Shown here one piece after another: positions 60,531 to 64,000 of a DNA stretch of 64,000 nucleotides. The stretch is from Planococcus citri. Its lineage: Eukaryota > Arthropoda > Insecta > Hemiptera > Pseudococcidae. The notes under the pieces were generated by a model. That model searched no databases. It was not told where the DNA came from and saw only the letters and a program-made list of their open reading frames with translations. Position 1 is the first letter of the stretch. Each line of letters begins with the position of its first letter. The translations under genes were made by a program, and so were the position numbers. Where the stretch lies: NCBI RefSeq assembly GCF_950023065.1, contig NC_088677.1, positions 69,961,469 through 70,025,468 on the forward strand, written 5' to 3'.

Positions 60531-61335
60531 ATTTCAAAAACTGATAAAATATCGTGTTGCATATCGATTTCTGCGTTTTTGAACTCGATAAATTCAAATC
60601 TGTGGTTTATTTTGATGTACCTTGCATCAGCAATCAAAATTTTAAGAAGTGGGAGGGGGTAGGAGAGGGTGAAATTTCAAAAACTGATAAATTATCATGT
60701 CGCATACCGATTTCAAGGGTTTTGAGCTCGATAAATTCAAATTCGCGGTATATCTTGACGTACCTTGCATCAGAAATCAAAATTTGAAGAAGTGGGAGGG
60801 GGTAGGAAGCGGTGACATTTCAAAAACTGATAAAATATCGTGTCGCATATCAATTCCTGGGTTTTCGAACTCGATAAATTCAAATCTGTAGTTTATTTTG
60901 ATGTACCTTGCATCAGAAATCAATTTTTAAGAAGTGGGAGGAGGTAGGAGAGGGTGAAATTTCAAAAACTGATAAATTATCATGTCGCATATCGATTTCA
61001 AGAGTTTAGAGCTCGATAAATTCAAATCCGTGGTCTATTTTGACGTACTTTGCATCAGTAATCAAAACTTTAAGAAGTGGGAGGAGGTAGGAGGGGGTGA
61101 AATTTCAAAAACTGATAAAATATTGTGTCGCATATTGATTTCAAGGGTTTTGAGCTCGATGAATTCAAATCCGTGGTCTATTTTGATGTACCTCGCATCG
61201 GCAATTCAAATTTTAAGAAGGGGTAAGGGGAGGAGGGGGTGAAATTTCAAAAACTGATAAAATATCGTGTCGCATATCGATTTCTAGGTTTTTGAACTCG
61301 ATAAATTCAAATCTGAGGTCTATTTTGATGCACCT
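60531..61335. repeat. Tandem array, about 5.6 units of 142-143 bp
   Basis: Units start with ATTTCAAAAACTGATAAA at 60,531, 60,674, 60,817, 60,959, 61,102 and 61,244. Each contains 'cgcatatcgatttc', 'gaactcgataaattcaaat', 'ttttgatgtaccttgcatca' and 'aagaagtgggagggggtagg'. Units are highly alike, so the array is recent. It ends about 75 bp before the start codon of the + strand AAA-ATPase gene and probably lies in its 5' intron or promoter. The open frames across it (for example 60,697-60,891) cannot persist, because the unit is not a multiple of three. Confidence 0.95.
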
Positions 61336-61380
61336 TGCTCGTAAGAGCGAATATCCAGACATTAATCGCTGAATTTTCTA

Positions 61381-61411
61381 TTCCAGAGCCTCTTATCGAC
61401 GTCAGACTGCC
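61381..61411 (+). other. Probable 5' UTR intron acceptor of the second AAA-ATPase gene
   Basis: 'gaattttctattccag' ends at 61,386, giving a 25-base 5' UTR piece before the ATG. The first paralogue has an acceptor in the equivalent place, which supports a shared 5' UTR intron in both genes. Confidence 0.5.
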
Positions 61412-63541
61412 ATGACCTTGGTTACCACATTGATCTGCCTCCTACTTTACACATTGCCAACACGCAGCGACACGATAACCCGATTAAACGGACCTCGAGT
61501 CGTCGTACCTCGTAATATTTCCACCGCACACACTCGAATAAGCAGTTACAAACGACTTCTTTTACACAGCGAAGCGTTCATAGATAAATCGCTGCTAATA
61601 AAAGAAATCCTATCGTATCCCCAAAAGCTGATAATGATAAACTGTCCTCAATCATGGGGCAAGTCGATAAACCTGGACATGATGAAGAATTTTTTCGAAA
61701 TCGAGGTCGACAGATACGGGCGCGAACTGATTCCACGAAGCAATTCCTACAACAATATGCTTTTCGCCAAAGGAGCCGTTCGTATCAGGATGGAACAAGC
61801 CGATCTTCGGTATCCTTTACTGATTTCGTACGAGAGCGATATCATGAAAATGTATCAAGGCAGGCATCCGGTGATACTGATCAATTTCCATGGTATCAAC
61901 GCCGATTCTTATATTAAAATAATGGACTTGATCAGAGAACGTGTCAGTATCGCTTTTCAACGCCATCATTACATGGTGGATGCCCTCTTCGACGATATCG
62001 ATCGTACGTTGCTGGAACAAAGGGACAAAGAGTTATTCCGCAAATACATGAGTCACGAAACGTTGAGCACAAAGGATATCGCCATCAGTATCCGGTTTTT
62101 GAGCAGGGTGCTTTACGAGCACTTCGGCAGAACTGTTTTTGTACTGATGGACGAATACGACGTCCTGTTGGATTTATCACTTCATAGGAATTTCATCGTA
62201 CCGGGAGATAATCACAGGATCATCAAGTTACTGACTTTGATGCTCGGTTCGACCATACAGAACAACGAAGCTATCGAAAAAGTCATCTTGACCGGTGTCT
62301 TGCCCATTTCCCAACGTCACCTACCCATAGATACAAACGAGACGTTGCACAGTCAAGCTTTCATGAACCATTTCTATCGTTTCTACGGGTACACCGAAGA
62401 TGAGGTTAATATGTTATTCCAGCATCATGATATCCCACCCGAGCTGGCCCAACAAGCTCACGGGTATTATAAAGGCTACAAGATGTTTAAAAATGCCACG
62501 GTACTCATCTATAATCCTTGGTCGATTAATCAGTTCGTCAAGAAACGAAAAATTAGCAATTACTGGCAAACCGATGCTTTGACGTATTGCCTCAAACCGT
62601 TATTTAGGTTACGCAGCATCAGGGTGTTGTTCGAGTCTTTGTATTTGGGCAATTACGAACGTTTCCGGTTCACGAGCAAAATTCATTCCAATAATTTGAA
62701 CAATATCAGGCAACTGATATACAGCGATAGTGAACCTCCAGTCGACGGGCACAAGTTAAGCTTATTGCTGACTTATCTACGTGATCTGGGGTACTTGACG
62801 AATGTAGATTACACTTATAACAGTCAAGGTCTGGCAATCAATACGAAAATCCGTATCCCCAATCGAGAAGTAGCCGAGGATGTGGTAGCTGTCTTGAGAA
62901 ACTATTACCATCGTACGGATAACATCTCCTTTAAAATGATCGAAGAAGTAGGTAGACGATTGAACGCTTTCATCGAAGCTTCCGCAAACATAACCTCGCA
63001 ATCATTCGCACGTCACTTCGAAGCTTGTATAAAAGATATCGAAATATACACATTGGCTAGCCACTCTTCGACTAAAGTTTCGCCAAATGGACTCATTCTG
63101 CAGTCTATCAGAAGCTACCTAGCTATAAAAATGCACTCGGTGTATAAATTTGCGGCTAAAACGTTTACAAAAGCTGCCACAAATGCTGATATAGTCCTAT
63201 ACAAAGGCGACCTCGGCGTGGTTATTAAACTCCTGTATGGTTCTCGTGTGCCTGCGCATGCTTTGAATGATGCCAAAAAGCAATTGTATATTTTCAATTC
63301 TCAGCCATTTATAAAACGAGTCAGATTGATTGGAATTTCAGTCTCGGCCAATAAAAGTGTATCGGTTATGGCTGAAAATGTCCAGTTGCCTGATCATCGA
63401 ACCTATCCTACTGCGGGATATCCTACCTATCAGATAAAAACTAGCACACCTATACCTCCTTATACGACTCACATCAGCACTGAATACATACCTGCGTCAT
63501 TCACCGACGAATATAATATCGAATATCCATCTTTTAAATGA
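61412..63541 (+). CDS. Secreted bacterial-type AAA-ATPase paralogue with degenerate nuclease motif
   Basis: Intronless frame of 709 residues, paralogous to the gene at 56,392 but strongly diverged. Residues 1-19 form a signal peptide (MTLVTTLICLLLYTLPTRS). ATPase landmarks are INCPQSWGKS (76-85, Walker A-like), FVLMDEYD (243-250, Walker B), 'VILTGVLPIS' (291-300), 'YGYTEDEVNMLF' (325-336), 'YYKGYKMF' (352-359) and 'YNPWSI' (367-372), the same order as in bacterial PF09820 proteins. The C-terminal PD-(D/E)XK-like segment ADIVLYKGDLGVVIKLLYG (592-610) keeps D593 and K606, but the expected acidic residue is V604, so catalysis is doubtful. A Thr/Pro/Tyr-rich tail of about 40 residues follows. AATAAA lies at 63,606-63,611. 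Function unknown. Confidence 0.88.
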   Translation: MTLVTTLICLLLYTLPTRSDTITRLNGPRVVVPRNISTAHTRISSYKRLLLHSEAFIDKSLLIKEILSYPQKLIMINCPQSWGKSINLDMMKNFFEIEVDRYGRELIPRSNSYNNMLFAKGAVRIRMEQADLRYPLLISYESDIMKMYQGRHPVILINFHGINADSYIKIMDLIRERVSIAFQRHHYMVDALFDDIDRTLLEQRDKELFRKYMSHETLSTKDIAISIRFLSRVLYEHFGRTVFVLMDEYDVLLDLSLHRNFIVPGDNHRIIKLLTLMLGSTIQNNEAIEKVILTGVLPISQRHLPIDTNETLHSQAFMNHFYRFYGYTEDEVNMLFQHHDIPPELAQQAHGYYKGYKMFKNATVLIYNPWSINQFVKKRKISNYWQTDALTYCLKPLFRLRSIRVLFESLYLGNYERFRFTSKIHSNNLNNIRQLIYSDSEPPVDGHKLSLLLTYLRDLGYLTNVDYTYNSQGLAINTKIRIPNREVAEDVVAVLRNYYHRTDNISFKMIEEVGRRLNAFIEASANITSQSFARHFEACIKDIEIYTLASHSSTKVSPNGLILQSIRSYLAIKMHSVYKFAAKTFTKAATNADIVLYKGDLGVVIKLLYGSRVPAHALNDAKKQLYIFNSQPFIKRVRLIGISVSANKSVSVMAENVQLPDHRTYPTAGYPTYQIKTSTPIPPYTTHISTEYIPASFTDEYNIEYPSFK

Positions 63542-63605
63542 AAGTAAATTAAATTCTATTAAGTCGCCTGTAGTATTTTATGGTATGACACAATGTTTTA
63601 ATTGT

Positions 63606-63611
63606 AATAAA
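63606..63611 (+). other. Polyadenylation signal of the second AAA-ATPase gene
   Basis: AATAAA lies 65 bp after the stop codon. It indicates a normal eukaryotic transcript and short 3' UTR for this bacterial-type gene. Confidence 0.6.
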
Positions 63612-64000
63612 GTAACGCGTATCGCGACTCATTTCTATTTCTTCTCAGCTGTTGTATTCTGGTTTTTCTTGATAGGTACTACGAGAATGTATGAGAATTT
63701 TGGAACGAAGAAGATTGAAATATAACACCTTAAAGCCTATCTAAATCTACTTTTTGATGGATTTCCTCATACGTTTTATCTCCAATAATCAAATTAGGTA
63801 ATAGTTTCGTCTATTTTTTGAAGATATTCTTTATCAGTGAAATAAAAACGATGTCGATAATATGAATATGGGTGCTCGCGTTGAACTTGGTGCTCATCGA
63901 GATTTATTAATGGCGGAATCGAAAAAATAAGTAAGTAAGTTATAAAATTCTACCTGAAAGGAAAGGAGAGGGGGTTTAATTGTTGAAATAATACACGAGT
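63612..64000. other. No gene seen
   Basis: AT-rich sequence without coding signal to the end of the window. Confidence 0.4.

Noticed and set aside
60554..61242. Three similar frames with 'FELDKFKF..YLDVPCI' motifs, looking like repeated peptides
   Set aside because: They are the 143-bp tandem array; the unit is not a multiple of three, so the frame cannot continue from unit to unit.
1..64000. tRNA or rRNA genes
   Set aside because: I looked for B-box-like GGTTCGANNCC with a matching acceptor stem and for rRNA core motifs and saw none. A covariance-model scan would settle it.

Overview
The window is animal nuclear DNA, almost certainly from an insect and plausibly a sap-feeding hemipteran. 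It is AT-rich and repeat-dense, host genes have spliceosomal introns, and the recognisable genes are eukaryotic (autophagy scaffold FIP200/RB1CC1 and 26S proteasome subunit Rpn3/PSMD3). Two intronless bacterial-type AAA-ATPase genes with signal peptides also fit mealybugs, in whose genomes I recall transferred AAA-ATPases being reported. That recollection is unverified, so the species assignment is inference.

Layout. Positions 1-28,490 hold no gene I can support. This stretch contains degenerate tandem repeats, two long fold-back elements, a Jockey-type LINE fossil and CpG-rich unique patches. It is probably upstream sequence or long 5' introns of RB1CC1. Nineteen RB1CC1 exons lie on the + strand from 28,491 to 43,213, followed by a 3' UTR of about 1.2 kb. 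The N-terminal ubiquitin-like exon(s) were not found. One intron (38,887-42,410) starts with a GC donor and is strikingly CpG-poor. From 44.4 to 48.8 kb there are inverted repeats, a hAT-type MITE with a perfect 8-bp target duplication, and dispersed repeats. An RTE-type LINE lies at 48,866-50,933 between perfect 11-bp target duplications. It keeps ORF1, the endonuclease and the last codons of ORF2 but has lost the reverse transcriptase. PSMD3 follows on the - strand (51,286-52,861 plus a 5' UTR exon). A 2.65-kb TA-flanked terminal-inverted-repeat element occupies 53,441-56,092.

The last 8 kb carry two head-to-head paralogues (56,392-58,431 minus; 61,412-63,541 plus). Each encodes a signal peptide, a PF09820-type predicted AAA-ATPase domain and a C-terminal PD-(D/E)XK-like nuclease domain. 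Both have a likely 5' UTR intron ending just before the start codon. In one the nuclease [DE]xK motif is present; in the other the acidic residue is valine. A roughly 143-bp tandem array ends about 75 bp before the second gene. This pair of apparently secreted, bacterial-type NTPase-nucleases in an animal genome is the most unusual content of the window.

RB1CC1 (autophagy initiation) and PSMD3 (proteasome) are ordinary single-copy host genes. Nothing in the sequence ties them functionally to the AAA-ATPase pair.
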